Assembly: GCA_013178185.1 (NCBI GenBank) | Contig: JABLXC010000009.1 | Location: 86,153-150,152, forward strand | Direction: 5' to 3' | DNA from: Anaerolineae bacterium | GTDB lineage: Bacteria > Chloroflexota > Anaerolineae > Anaerolineales > Anaerolineaceae | DNA length: 64,000 nucleotides | Shown: positions 54,283 to 63,712 of the stretch, in pieces | Layout: each line of letters starts with the position of its first letter | How positions within the stretch are numbered: position 1 is the first letter of the stretch | Program-made: the position numbers and the translations under genes | Notes under the pieces: model-generated | What the model was told of the DNA's origin: nothing | Databases searched by the model: none | The model's input: the letters and a program-made list of their open reading frames with translations, nothing else

Positions 54283-55476
54283 ATGGGAACCTCGCTGTCT
54301 GTTCGTGGTGTGCGGCTTTTCACCTTAAGCGCTTTCTTTTGTACGTTCATCATCGGGTTTGTGGATAATCTCAAGGGGCCGACGATGCCGGCTTTGCTAA
54401 AAGAGATGAACTTCAGTTATTCTCAGGGTGGGACGATCTTGCTGGCGGCCTACTTGGGCTTTTTTGCCGCAACGCTTCTGACGGGTGTGCTGGCAGACGT
54501 GGCAGGGCGGAGGGCGGTATTGCTGGCGGCGGCATGCTCAATATTTCTGGGCGTAGTGGGGTTTGTGACTTTAAAAACTTTCTGGGGAATAACCATCTCT
54601 TTCTTTATCATCGGTCTTGGTACAGGAGGTTTTGACCTGGGTGGCAATTCGATCATCGTTGACCTTCAGCCGAAAGAAAAAGGGCGATATCTCAGCCTGA
54701 TCAGTGTTGTGCACGGGATCAGTGCGATGATCAGCCCGTTGCTGGCGGGGTTTTTCATCGCGGGGTCTTTGGGGTGGCGGCCTGGATATCTGGTTGTGCT
54801 AGCCCTTGCAGTGGTCATGATCGTCTTTGCGAGCCTGACGAAGTATCCGGCAGGGGCGGGAACCTTTCAAGAAGGGATGAACCTCAAGACGCTTGGCAAA
54901 CAAATCACCATGCCTCAAATGCGCTGGCTGTATATCCTGATGATGGCTTATGTTGGCCTTGAAATGAGCATGGCCTCGTGGCTACCAGCTTATCTACAAG
55001 AGGTTCATGGGATGTCAGTGCGGATGAGCTCACAATCAGTCTCCTTGTTTTTTGGTGGGCTGATGATTGGACGCCTAATTGGTAGCTTTGTCATCCATCG
55101 GGTTGGGTATCTGAGGGTTTTATTGATTGCTTCGACAGGGGGGCTGGCTTGTCTTGCCTTGGGTCTTTCGGGCTCGACTGGAATGACGTTCTTCTTGCCG
55201 TTTTCAGGTCTGTTTTTTTCGATCACCTTCCCGGTCACGACCGCTTTTGCAACTGATATGCATCGGGATAATATTGGTTCGATGATTGGACTGCTGTTTT
55301 CTTTTGCCGGGCTTGGTGGGGCAATTGGACCCTGGCTGATCGGGTTGTTGATCGATGTGGCCGGGATGCAGACAGGTTTCAGCCTGGTGATCCCATACAC
55401 CTTGGTGGTTTTGGTGAGCGTGTTAGTAATCCAGAAACAGAGCAAAACTCAGGCGATAGTAGAGGAGACAACCTGA
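54283..55476 (+). CDS. Major facilitator superfamily transporter
   Basis: A 397-residue protein with about twelve hydrophobic helices and MFS motif A-like GVLADVAGRRAVLL between helices 2 and 3. The layout resembles FucP/NarK-like or YfmO-like sugar and drug transporters, but the substrate cannot be told. It follows the glycan locus by 18 bases and may be co-transcribed with it. Its last 28 bases overlap the end of the convergent MFS gene. Confidence 0.85.
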   Translation: MGTSLSVRGVRLFTLSAFFCTFIIGFVDNLKGPTMPALLKEMNFSYSQGGTILLAAYLGFFAATLLTGVLADVAGRRAVLLAAACSIFLGVVGFVTLKTFWGITISFFIIGLGTGGFDLGGNSIIVDLQPKEKGRYLSLISVVHGISAMISPLLAGFFIAGSLGWRPGYLVVLALAVVMIVFASLTKYPAGAGTFQEGMNLKTLGKQITMPQMRWLYILMMAYVGLEMSMASWLPAYLQEVHGMSVRMSSQSVSLFFGGLMIGRLIGSFVIHRVGYLRVLLIASTGGLACLALGLSGSTGMTFFLPFSGLFFSITFPVTTAFATDMHRDNIGSMIGLLFSFAGLGGAIGPWLIGLLIDVAGMQTGFSLVIPYTLVVLVSVLVIQKQSKTQAIVEETT

Positions 55477-56699
55477 CCCCGTTCATTCGGGAATTTGTAC
55501 CAAAGGATCAGAAAGCCGAGGGCGCTGATTAAACCAAACAGAAATCCGCCGTACCACATCGAGACAGGAGAAACATGGTCATAGAGCAGGCCAGCGAGGA
55601 TTGGGCCGACGCCGAGGGCGACCGGCCAGGTGAGCCCATAAACGCTCATATAGCGGCCGCGCATATCCGCAGGGGCCAAGGCGGCCACCAGTGAGGTAGC
55701 GGTGGGCGTCATGACCAGTTCGCCGATGGTCATGATGACCATGCCCAGCGCAAAGCCCCAAAAGCCGCTCCCCAGGGCAATGCTGCCAACGCCAAAACCG
55801 TAAAAGAGCGCGCCGGCTGCCAGCACAGGCATGGATGGGTATTTACGAATGATGCGGGTGACCAGATACTGGACAAAGATCACCATGACGGCGTTGATCG
55901 AAACGATGTAGCTATACTGGCTTTCGGGCATCCCGAATTGCTCTTTGGTATATACCGGCAGCAGGATGAACATCACCGCCGAGGCCATGGCGCTACCGAT
56001 GAAACTCAAGACAAAGCCGATAAACTGGCGATCCCTGAACAAAACCGCATAGCCGCCAGTGACGGCACCGGTTGGGATGGACTCGCCGGGGCGGGTGGTT
56101 ATTTGTAAGGTTTCGCGGATCAGGAACACGATGAACAAGCCGAAGACGAGAAAGGCAGCCGCGGCGCCATAAAAGGCGGCGTTGATAGAGACGCCTGCCA
56201 GCAAGCCACCAATGACGGGGCCAATGGCGACGCCAGCGTTGTGGACGATGCGGATGAGCGAGTAAGCGTCCATGCGGCTGGCGGGAGGCACCAGGTCCGC
56301 GATCATGGCATTGACGCCGATCGGGTAAAGCGGGTTGAGCGCACCCCACAATACCAGAAGAACCGCATAATAGGAGAGCGAACCGGTCTGACCCATCAGA
56401 AGAAAATAGAAGACACCGGCAAAGAGTGATACCACCATAACCCCCTTGCGCCCAAAACGATCAGCCAACATCCCGCCCAGAAAGGAGAACAGGATGCCCG
56501 ATACCGAATTGAGCGTCAGCAGGAGCGTAACGGTGGTGAGAGGAACATCCAGTCTTCCTTTCAGGTAACTGCTGAGAAAAGGCCAGACCATGGCGCCGCC
56601 GGTGGAGCTGATGAGACCGCCGCCCATCAGCAGCCAGAACTGCGCTGGCATCACCTGCCGGGCAGCGCTGAACCGATCTAAAAATTTTGGTAAAGCCAT
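55449..56699 (-). CDS. Major facilitator superfamily transporter (drug/H+ antiporter-like)
   Basis: A 416-residue twelve-helix protein with motif A GGMLADRFGRKGVMV and GVAIGPVIGGLL (motif C-like, seen in 12/14-helix antiporters). This suggests efflux of a small molecule. It is convergent with, and not closely similar to, the MFS protein at 54283. GGAGG lies 13 bases before the ATG, wider than usual, so the start is not certain. It stands alone on the minus strand, divergent from metG. Confidence 0.85.
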   Translation of the reverse strand: MALPKFLDRFSAARQVMPAQFWLLMGGGLISSTGGAMVWPFLSSYLKGRLDVPLTTVTLLLTLNSVSGILFSFLGGMLADRFGRKGVMVVSLFAGVFYFLLMGQTGSLSYYAVLLVLWGALNPLYPIGVNAMIADLVPPASRMDAYSLIRIVHNAGVAIGPVIGGLLAGVSINAAFYGAAAAFLVFGLFIVFLIRETLQITTRPGESIPTGAVTGGYAVLFRDRQFIGFVLSFIGSAMASAVMFILLPVYTKEQFGMPESQYSYIVSINAVMVIFVQYLVTRIIRKYPSMPVLAAGALFYGFGVGSIALGSGFWGFALGMVIMTIGELVMTPTATSLVAALAPADMRGRYMSVYGLTWPVALGVGPILAGLLYDHVSPVSMWYGGFLFGLISALGFLILWYKFPNERGQVVSSTIA

Positions 56700-56794
56700 A
56701 TCAATTTCATCGCCTCCGCAAGATTTGAGATTTTATCATGGAAATGCTTTTGGCCGGTTCTGGATGATGATTTTCCATTCCCAATGATTTTGTG

Positions 56795-56823
56795 TAAACA
56801 GTGCGATTAACGTGTGATAAAAT
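56795..56823 (+). promoter_or_regulatory. Promoter of metG
   Basis: TAAACA (56795-56800) and TAAAAT (56818-56823) are 17 bases apart, and TGA before the -10 makes it an extended -10. The distance to the metG ATG is 41 bases, with GAGGTGAT as ribosome binding site. Confidence 0.65.
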
Positions 56824-56864
56824 CCTGCTGTTGATTCAACTTTTTCGACCCGTGAGGTGATGTT

Positions 56865-58646
56865 ATGTCGTATCCCGTTCTAATTGCTGTGGCCTGGCCA
56901 TATGCGAACGCCGAAATCCACGTTGGAAATCTAACCGGCGCTTACCTGCCGGCGGATATCTGCGCCCGTTACCACCGCTTGATGGGACGTCCGACGTTGA
57001 TGGTTTCCGGCTCGGATGCGCATGGCACGCCTATCACGGTGCGGGCGGACGCCGAAAACACCAGTCCGGAGGAAGTGTACCAGCGGTATCATCGCTCTTT
57101 TCTAGAGGTTTTTCTGAAAATGGGGTTGACGTACGATCTGTTTACCAGCACGCATACTTCCAACCATTTCAAGATTTCACAGAATATCTTTCTGGCTTTG
57201 ATGCAAAATGGATTTCTTTACCCGGCGCGCGAGATGCAATGGTTCGCCCCCAGCCAGGGGCGCTTCTTGCCGGACCGCTATGTCGAAGGAACCTGCTATA
57301 TTTGCGGTTTCGGCAACGCTCGCAGCGATCAGTGTGATAAGTGTGGCAGTTTGCTGGATCCTGAAAAACTGATTGAGCCGCGCTCTCGGATCGATGGCAG
57401 TCGCCCCGAACTGCGCGAGACAGAACACTACTACCTGGATCTTGGCAAGTTGCAGGACCAGGTGGTGAGCTTCTTGCGGGTGCGGGAATCCTATTGGCGT
57501 CCCAACGTAATCCGTCAATCGCTGGGGCAAATTCTGGCGGAAGGCTTGCGAGGCAGACCGATTACACGCGATTTGGACTGGGGTATTCCTGTGCCGCTGG
57601 AAGGCTGGACAGGAAAATGTCTGTATGTGTGGTTCGAGGCCGTGATTGGTTACCTTTCCGCTACGATTGAGTGGGGGCTGTTACGGAACGAACCAGAAGC
57701 TTGGCGTACATGGTGGCATGGCGTAGAGCCGCGCTCATATTACTTCATCGGCAAGGACAACATTCCCTTCCATGCGGTGATCTGGCCGGCCCAATTGATC
57801 GGGTGTGGGACGCGCTTCGACGAACTGATGGGGAGCAAACCAGCCGAGCCGCTGGTGCTGCCGTATGACGTGCCTGCCAATGAATTCATGAACCTGGAAG
57901 GTGAGAAGATCTCCGGCAGCCGGAACTGGGCAGTTTGGGGCAAAGATGCTCTTAGCCGTTACGACCCTGACCCGCTGCGGTATTACCTTACGGTGAACAT
58001 GCCGGAGAGCAAGGACACTGATTGGAATTGGGAAGATTTCTTAAAGCGCAATAATGACGAACTGGTGGCGACATGGGGCAATCTGGCGAACCGGGTGCTT
58101 TCATTCGCTTACAAACATTGGGAAGGGGCTGTGCCAGATCCCGGCGAACTAACGGCGATCGACCAGGAACTGCTCGAGTCAGTTGAAGCTGGTTTTGAAA
58201 CGGTGGGGCATGAGATCGAGGCCGTGCGACTGCGCAGCGCGCTGGCCGAGGCGATGCGATTGGCGACTGAGGTGAACCGCTACCTGGATGTAACAGCTCC
58301 CTGGCAGACCATCAAAACTGATAGGGCGGGGGCGGGGCGGGCTATTTACACGGCGATCAACGCCATCAATGCGCTCAAGGTGATATTGTCGCCTTTCCTG
58401 CCGTTTACGAGCGAAAAGCTGCACAAAACACTGGGGTACAGCAAACCGTTGTTCGGGGAGCAGGGCGTCGAAAGCCACGCGGACACGCTGGGCGAGCACC
58501 TGGCGCTGCATTATTACCCCGAAAAAGCAAGCGGGCGCTGGGCGGCGGAACGCCTGCAGCCAGGAACGCGCCTGCAAAAACCAGAACCGCTCTTCAAAAA
58601 ACTGGATGCAGCGATCATCGAGGAAGAACGGGCGCGGTTGGGATAG
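56865..58646 (+). CDS. metG: Methionyl-tRNA synthetase
   Basis: A 593-residue class I synthetase that loads methionine onto tRNA-Met. The HIGH-type motif reads HVGN in YANAEIHVGNLTG (about residues 13-25), DAHGTP follows, and the KMSKS-type loop reads KISGS. A zinc knuckle with CYICGF and CDKCG lies in the connective insertion (about residues 145-165), and the alpha-helical anticodon domain starts near 400. There is no C-terminal tRNA-binding (EMAP-like) domain. The replaced last His of HIGH and second Lys of KMSKS look like lineage features rather than damage. Confidence 0.95.
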   Translation: MSYPVLIAVAWPYANAEIHVGNLTGAYLPADICARYHRLMGRPTLMVSGSDAHGTPITVRADAENTSPEEVYQRYHRSFLEVFLKMGLTYDLFTSTHTSNHFKISQNIFLALMQNGFLYPAREMQWFAPSQGRFLPDRYVEGTCYICGFGNARSDQCDKCGSLLDPEKLIEPRSRIDGSRPELRETEHYYLDLGKLQDQVVSFLRVRESYWRPNVIRQSLGQILAEGLRGRPITRDLDWGIPVPLEGWTGKCLYVWFEAVIGYLSATIEWGLLRNEPEAWRTWWHGVEPRSYYFIGKDNIPFHAVIWPAQLIGCGTRFDELMGSKPAEPLVLPYDVPANEFMNLEGEKISGSRNWAVWGKDALSRYDPDPLRYYLTVNMPESKDTDWNWEDFLKRNNDELVATWGNLANRVLSFAYKHWEGAVPDPGELTAIDQELLESVEAGFETVGHEIEAVRLRSALAEAMRLATEVNRYLDVTAPWQTIKTDRAGAGRAIYTAINAINALKVILSPFLPFTSEKLHKTLGYSKPLFGEQGVESHADTLGEHLALHYYPEKASGRWAAERLQPGTRLQKPEPLFKKLDAAIIEEERARLG

Positions 58647-58763
58647 GGCGCGCAAGCCCCAATTACCCTTTTAGGTGGAAGAAATTTGTCTCTGAGAGAG
58701 AAGGATGGATTAATCCTTCTGGAGAGTAGGTGTAGTGTAAGTTTTTTGAGAAAATGTTATTGA

Positions 58764-58838
58764 TGATATAATTTTACAGTACCTCTAAAAAATTTAGGGA
58801 AGCAGGTTCTGACCAGGGGGTTTCCGGGCCGGCTTCCT
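58764..58838 (+). promoter_or_regulatory. Extended -10 promoter and hairpin leader before the MATE gene
   Basis: TGATATAAT (58764-58772) is an extended -10, with TTGAGA 15 bases further upstream (58746-58751). Downstream, AGGGAAGC and GCTTCCTT can pair around about 28 bases that include further GC-rich pairing. The transcript would therefore carry a structured leader of some 100 bases; no known riboswitch was recognised in it. Confidence 0.45.
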
Positions 58839-58884
58839 TGATCTTTAGATGCTTCGGGCATCCAAGGCGGGTTTTGGCAGTCGT

Positions 58885-60252
58885 ATGAGGCTTAACACAA
58901 CCGAGAATCAGGCTTTTTTTAAAACTCTTTTTACTGTTGCCATTCCGATTATCCTGCAGCATTTTGTGCGCTCGGCGTTGAATCTGGTGAGCGGGTTGAT
59001 CATCGGCCAACTGGGGGATGTGCCGGTGGCGGCGGTGGGGCTGGCCAACCAGGTCTTTTTCGTGCTGACACTGCTGTTGTTTGGTATTTCGACGGGGTGT
59101 GCAATATTCACTGCGCAGTTTTGGGGAAAGAGGGATATCCCGAATCTTAGGCGGGTGATGGGCATTTGCCTGCTTTTGAGCGTGAGTGGTGGATTGATCT
59201 TCTTCTTGGTTTCGATGATCTGGCCAGAAGAAGTGATTGGAATATATACGAGCGATGAGTTGGTACAAGCAGTGGGTGGGGAGTTCTTGCGAATGATGTC
59301 GCCCAGTTTTTTAATGGTGGCGGTTTCTTTTGCTTATGGCACGATTTTGCGCAGCGCCGGGGATGTGAAGACACCATTGTATACCAGCGCAATCGCGTTG
59401 GGACTGAGCACGCTTTTGGGGTACCTGCTGGTTTTTGGAAAACTAGGCTTGCCGGAAATGGGGGTGACCGGGGCAGCGGCAGGAATTGTGGTGGGACGAG
59501 CAATAGAAGCCGGGTTGCTACTTTGGGTGATCTATTGGCAGAAGGGGCCGATGGCCGCTTCGTTGCACGAACTTCTGGATTTCGATTTTATTTACTTCAA
59601 GAATGTTTTAGAGCGAGCGCTGCCGGTAGCATTGAATGAACTTTTTTGGTCTACTGGGGTGACAGCTTTCAACATCATTTATGCCCGTATCGGTACGGAT
59701 GCGATTGCAGCGGTCAATATCGCGACTACGATAGAAAATCTGGCATTTGTAACGTTTCTAGGGGTATCAGATGGGACAGGTATCATCATTGGAAATAAAA
59801 TTGGTGCTGGGAAGGGTGATGACGCATATGGGTTTGCACTCAGAACTTACTTGCTGGTATTGGTAGGTTCGATTGCGATGGGGGGAGTGGTCTACCTGAT
59901 GGCGGATGAGCTATTGAACCTATATAAAGTATCGGAACAGGTGCACCAATATGCTCGCAATGTTTTGACAGTGGTCTCTGTTATGCTATGGGCCAAGACG
60001 GCCAATATGACGATGGTAGTGGGCATATTGCGCGCTGGGGGGGATACGCGCTTTTCCTTTTTGCTGGATTCGCTTTCCATCTGGCTGGTGGGGGTGCCAA
60101 TGGCGCTGTTGGGGGCTTTTGTCCTCGACTTGCCGGTCTACTGGGTGGCGCTGATGGCTTCATCAGAGGAACTGGTGAAGCTTGGGATTTCGCTGGTACG
60201 TTTTGCTTCCCGAAAGTGGATCTATGATCTAACGAAGATTGCTACAGCATAA
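58885..60252 (+). CDS. MATE-family efflux transporter
   Basis: A 455-residue protein with twelve hydrophobic helices in two similar halves (TVAIPIILQHFVRSALNLV at the start, ERALPVALNELFW in the middle), as in MATE (NorM/DinF-type) exporters that exchange drugs or toxins for Na+ or H+. A conserved GMSRA-type region appears as GVTGAAAG and GISTG segments. An in-frame ATG at 58849 would add 12 residues, but it lies inside a GATGC-TTCGG-GCATC hairpin, so ATG 58885 is preferred; neither has a strong ribosome binding site. Confidence 0.87.
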   Translation: MRLNTTENQAFFKTLFTVAIPIILQHFVRSALNLVSGLIIGQLGDVPVAAVGLANQVFFVLTLLLFGISTGCAIFTAQFWGKRDIPNLRRVMGICLLLSVSGGLIFFLVSMIWPEEVIGIYTSDELVQAVGGEFLRMMSPSFLMVAVSFAYGTILRSAGDVKTPLYTSAIALGLSTLLGYLLVFGKLGLPEMGVTGAAAGIVVGRAIEAGLLLWVIYWQKGPMAASLHELLDFDFIYFKNVLERALPVALNELFWSTGVTAFNIIYARIGTDAIAAVNIATTIENLAFVTFLGVSDGTGIIIGNKIGAGKGDDAYGFALRTYLLVLVGSIAMGGVVYLMADELLNLYKVSEQVHQYARNVLTVVSVMLWAKTANMTMVVGILRAGGDTRFSFLLDSLSIWLVGVPMALLGAFVLDLPVYWVALMASSEELVKLGISLVRFASRKWIYDLTKIATA

Positions 60253-60271
60253 CGAGTTCAGAGCGTCGAAG

Positions 60272-61786
60272 TTATCGGGTAATCGAGGAAGTACTGGAGC
60301 CGTCAGATTTTGCGGTTACCGTCTGATCTCCCTTGATCAAACCGCCGCGATAGGCTTTTTCTTCCGCGAAGGCGCGCCAGCCACTTAATACCAGCGGCAA
60401 GGGGCCATCGGCGGCGATCCATTCCCCATTGTATTTGCGCGAGAGATGGACATGCGTACCAGATGAGATGCCGCCCTCACAGGAGGGGTGACCGATGCGG
60501 TTATCAGTTTGCACCCAGCTTCCGGCGGGAATGCGTCCTTCGCGGGCGATATGCAGGTAGAGCAGATTCCAACCAGTTTGCTCACGGCCATCGCTGTCGA
60601 GGTCAATGACGACGACCCCATCCCTGGAGCGAACCACTAGCCCAGGGGCAGAAGCAAGAGCCCAGGCCGTGGAGACCTCACAGCCTTTTTGACCGGTGAC
60701 GGGAGCAAAGTCGAGGGCGCCGAAGGGACTGCCGACGCCCCAGGCGGCATGCGGTCCACCGGTAAGCGACCAATGTTCACCGGGCTGGAAGGGTAGTTCC
60801 ATGGTAGGGGGCTGCAAGTCAGCGGGGAAGAGCGGTTCCACAAGGGCGGCACGCTGCCAGGGGTCGCCAAATAAGGCGCGGTAGGCGGCTGGGAAGGAGG
60901 AGTTGCCATACAGCGCCGCGCGCCAGTCACTTTGGTTATGGAACATGGCAAAGAGGGACTGCAGGCCCACCGAGCCTGCGTTGAGGGCCGGGGCGATGCG
61001 GAGGCTACTGCCGTCGGCGAACGTTAACCGGGTGAGGTTGCCGGAACGCCAGCCGTAATATCCGATGGTAAGGTAGCGAGCGGTGAGTAGCAGCTCTTTG
61101 TACAGGCCGGTGTAAGAAGGTACCATAAAGCCGATCGGGAATTCATCCTGGCCAGCGTCAGGGGGGTTCGAAGATACCCAGCCGGAACGGTATTCCAATA
61201 CGCCGAGGAGCAGGGCGGGGTTGATGGAGGTTTCGATGGCGACGCGCTGTACGACTTCTGAGCCGGTCAGCCATTCTCCATCGACCTGGAGGCTGTAGCG
61301 ACTCAGGTAGCCTCCGGTGGATTGGACGAAGGCGGCGATATCCAAACCGGCAGCGGAAGGGGAGAAGATCACTTCGCTATCCGGCAGCAGAGGGCCGCCG
61401 GTTACCTCTTCCTGGATGGTGGCAGGGATGGCGATAACCTGGCCTGTAGCAAGGAGACCCCCTGCAGGGAGTGGAGAAGGAGAGACGATGTCTTGGGGCT
61501 GAACCTGGAAACGTTTGGCGATGGCAGAGAGGGTATCGCCAGACTGGATAGGATAAGCGATCATGCCGGGCAGGGTGGCAGGAGTGGGAGTGGCAAGGCC
61601 AGGGAAAGGCTGGTTGGTTTCCTGCGTCAGGGGCGAGGAGGGCGTAACGAACCAGAGCGCAGCCAGCGTTTGTTGCACATCTGGTTCGCCGACGGAGGGG
61701 GTCTTTGTCAAAAGGGGAAAATTGCAAGCTGCTGCCAGGAAAACGAGCATGCCCAGGAGCATTGCCCGGCGGAAGGGAGGTGTCAT
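60272..61786 (-). CDS. LysM lipoprotein with M23-like peptidase domain
   Basis: A 504-residue exported protein. A lipobox LAAAC with lipid-modified Cys21 follows a short hydrophobic signal. Then come a Thr/Pro-rich spacer, a LysM domain (IQSGDTLSAIAKRF, about residues 80-125), a central helical region, and a C-terminal M23-like lysostaphin fold with FGALDFAP and the GTHVHLS zinc motif. It probably binds and trims peptidoglycan outside the membrane. The usual first His of the M23 HxxxD motif is not obvious, so catalysis is uncertain. ATG 61786 has GAGGAA 5 bases upstream; a longer reading to 61819 lacks one. Confidence 0.82.
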   Translation of the reverse strand: MTPPFRRAMLLGMLVFLAAACNFPLLTKTPSVGEPDVQQTLAALWFVTPSSPLTQETNQPFPGLATPTPATLPGMIAYPIQSGDTLSAIAKRFQVQPQDIVSPSPLPAGGLLATGQVIAIPATIQEEVTGGPLLPDSEVIFSPSAAGLDIAAFVQSTGGYLSRYSLQVDGEWLTGSEVVQRVAIETSINPALLLGVLEYRSGWVSSNPPDAGQDEFPIGFMVPSYTGLYKELLLTARYLTIGYYGWRSGNLTRLTFADGSSLRIAPALNAGSVGLQSLFAMFHNQSDWRAALYGNSSFPAAYRALFGDPWQRAALVEPLFPADLQPPTMELPFQPGEHWSLTGGPHAAWGVGSPFGALDFAPVTGQKGCEVSTAWALASAPGLVVRSRDGVVVIDLDSDGREQTGWNLLYLHIAREGRIPAGSWVQTDNRIGHPSCEGGISSGTHVHLSRKYNGEWIAADGPLPLVLSGWRAFAEEKAYRGGLIKGDQTVTAKSDGSSTSSITR

Positions 61787-61939
61787 AGAGTTCCTCGCAT
61801 TGTTCATGATCGCAATCATAGCAGGAAATTTGTGTCCCGTGGGGATGAAAATGTTGCCATCGCACCTTGTATTGGTCTGAGGGGGAGATGATGGTGCAGT
61901 AAATTCAATAGGTTGTATAAGGCAGGTAATGAGAACGGC

Positions 61940-61967
61940 TTGACACTTGTATGATGGGGTCTAAAAT
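61940..61967 (+). promoter_or_regulatory. Promoter of the diguanylate cyclase gene
   Basis: A perfect TTGACA (61940-61945) and TAAAAT (61962-61967) are 16 bases apart, 51 bases before the ATG. Confidence 0.7.
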
Positions 61968-62018
61968 ACAATAGATTAGCGGTGCGCATCGAAACGGATT
62001 CAGAGCTGATGCTTTGAA

Positions 62019-63638
62019 ATGAGTATCGAAATAACCCCTTACGCCATCATCTTTTTTGTGACTGCGTTGTTTGCGGCCGTTGTGACTGGTATGCTATGGC
62101 GACATCGGTCTACGCCAGGGAGCGAGCCGTTGACGTGGATGATGGTTTTCGTTTGCTGGTGGAATTTGGCGGCCGGGTTGGAGGCTGCAACGGTCGAACA
62201 GTCTTATAAGATTCTGTGGTCTCAAATCGAATATATAGGATCCAGTGGGAGCCTGGTGCTCCTGGTGTTTTTTGTGTTGGAATATACTCAGCCGGAGAAA
62301 CGGCTGAGCCTGCTCCAGCGGGCGTTGTTGTTGGTTTTGCCGGCGGTGAATGTCCTGTTGGCGGCAACGAACGACTGGCACCGCCTGGTATGGCCGGGTT
62401 TTGAGGCCGGACCGGTTGGGAGCAATCTGATCGTCTACCAGCACGGACCTGGATTTTACCTGGTAATGCTGGTGGTGTACGGTTACCTTGCGATTGCAAT
62501 CATCCGGTTGATCCGAACAGCACGCCATGCCTCACTGCTACACCGACGACAGATTGGCATCTTGCTGTGGGGGATGGTCGCTCCGCTGGCAGCCAGTATC
62601 CTGTACGCGTTCGATTTGAATCTGTTGCCGGGGATGGATATCGTCCCTTTGAGTTTCCTGATGACAGGCGCTTTCTTGATGGCTGGGATTTTGCTTTATC
62701 GTTTGTTCGATCTGGCGCCGGTGGCGAGAGAGCGGCTGGTCGAGAATATGGCGGATGGACTGCTGGTGCTGGATGGGCGCGGTCGCCTTTTAGAGTATAA
62801 CCCTGCTGTAAGGAGAATGCTGGGGCTGGGCCAGGACGGCCTGGGCAAAGACGCCGAGCTGTTGTTTGCCCGCTGGCCGGAGCTGATGGCGCTTTGCGAG
62901 AGTGAGCAGGATACCCAATCGGAGATAGTCGTGGAGAGCGAGCCGCCCTGTTACCTTGAGATGCACAACTCGATCCTGTGGGACCCGCAAGGAAGACTGA
63001 CCGGACGCTTGATCCTGGTGCGGGATGTCACGCGGCGGCGTAACACAGAGATTGCCTTGCAGCGGGCCAACGAACGCTTGCAAGCGCAGTTATTCGAGAT
63101 CCGAGTTTTACAAGCTCAGCTTCAAGAGCAGGCTATTCGAGATCCGCTGACTGGGCTGTTCAACCGTCGCTACCTGGAAGAAACTCTGCCGCGCGAGATT
63201 GCGCGAGCGGGACGACAGAGTTATCCCATCGTGGTGGTGATGATTGATATTGATCTTTTCAAACGGGTGAATGATACTTTTGGGCATGAGGGCGGTGACC
63301 ATTACCTGAAGGCGTTTGGAAGTTTGTTGATGAGCCGAGTGAGACGCGAGGACATTGCTTGCCGCTACGGTGGCGAGGAGTTCCTGCTGGTGTTTCCAGG
63401 CCTGCCGCGCGAGTGCATTGTGGGACGTCTGGCGCAGATTCGAGAGATGATTGAGAGTCTGCGGGTACCCTACCAGGGCAGTGAGATCTCCGCTACGGCG
63501 TCAGGGGGAATTGCGATCTTCCCGGATCATGGTGGTAGCAGCGAGGAGGTCATCCGCAGCGCTGACCTGGCATTGTACGCCGCCAAGGCCGCTGGAAGGA
63601 ACCGGATGCTGCTCTTCGGCGATTCAGGCGCAAATTGA
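62019..63638 (+). CDS. Membrane diguanylate cyclase (7TM sensor - PAS - GGDEF)
   Basis: A 539-residue signalling protein. Seven hydrophobic helices (residues 1-225) resemble the 7TM histidine-kinase-type N-terminal sensor. A PAS domain (about 240-355, VENMADGLLVLDGRGRLLEYN) and a short coiled coil follow, then a GGDEF domain with the active signature GGEEF at 451-455 and an RxxD inhibitory site (RRED) just upstream. It makes cyclic di-GMP, which commonly controls adhesion and exopolysaccharide. Whether it acts on the glycan locus cannot be told. It has its own promoter. Confidence 0.92.
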   Translation: MSIEITPYAIIFFVTALFAAVVTGMLWRHRSTPGSEPLTWMMVFVCWWNLAAGLEAATVEQSYKILWSQIEYIGSSGSLVLLVFFVLEYTQPEKRLSLLQRALLLVLPAVNVLLAATNDWHRLVWPGFEAGPVGSNLIVYQHGPGFYLVMLVVYGYLAIAIIRLIRTARHASLLHRRQIGILLWGMVAPLAASILYAFDLNLLPGMDIVPLSFLMTGAFLMAGILLYRLFDLAPVARERLVENMADGLLVLDGRGRLLEYNPAVRRMLGLGQDGLGKDAELLFARWPELMALCESEQDTQSEIVVESEPPCYLEMHNSILWDPQGRLTGRLILVRDVTRRRNTEIALQRANERLQAQLFEIRVLQAQLQEQAIRDPLTGLFNRRYLEETLPREIARAGRQSYPIVVVMIDIDLFKRVNDTFGHEGGDHYLKAFGSLLMSRVRREDIACRYGGEEFLLVFPGLPRECIVGRLAQIREMIESLRVPYQGSEISATASGGIAIFPDHGGSSEEVIRSADLALYAAKAAGRNRMLLFGDSGAN

Positions 63639-63712
63639 AACCCTGGTGGTGGGCCGGTTTCTCTTTGTGAGCCGGAAATAGGTAATAAGCGTGCGACGGG
63701 TTTTAATTCCGC

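Noticed and set aside
58797..58838. Leader hairpin as a guanidine (ykkC) riboswitch or as the metG terminator
   Set aside because: The conserved ykkC sequence elements are absent, and no T-tract follows to support a Rho-independent terminator.
61322..61891. Plus-strand open frame of 189 residues antisense to the LysM lipoprotein
   Set aside because: Low-complexity Gly/Arg-rich product typical of an antisense shadow; the lipoprotein on the other strand has clear domains.
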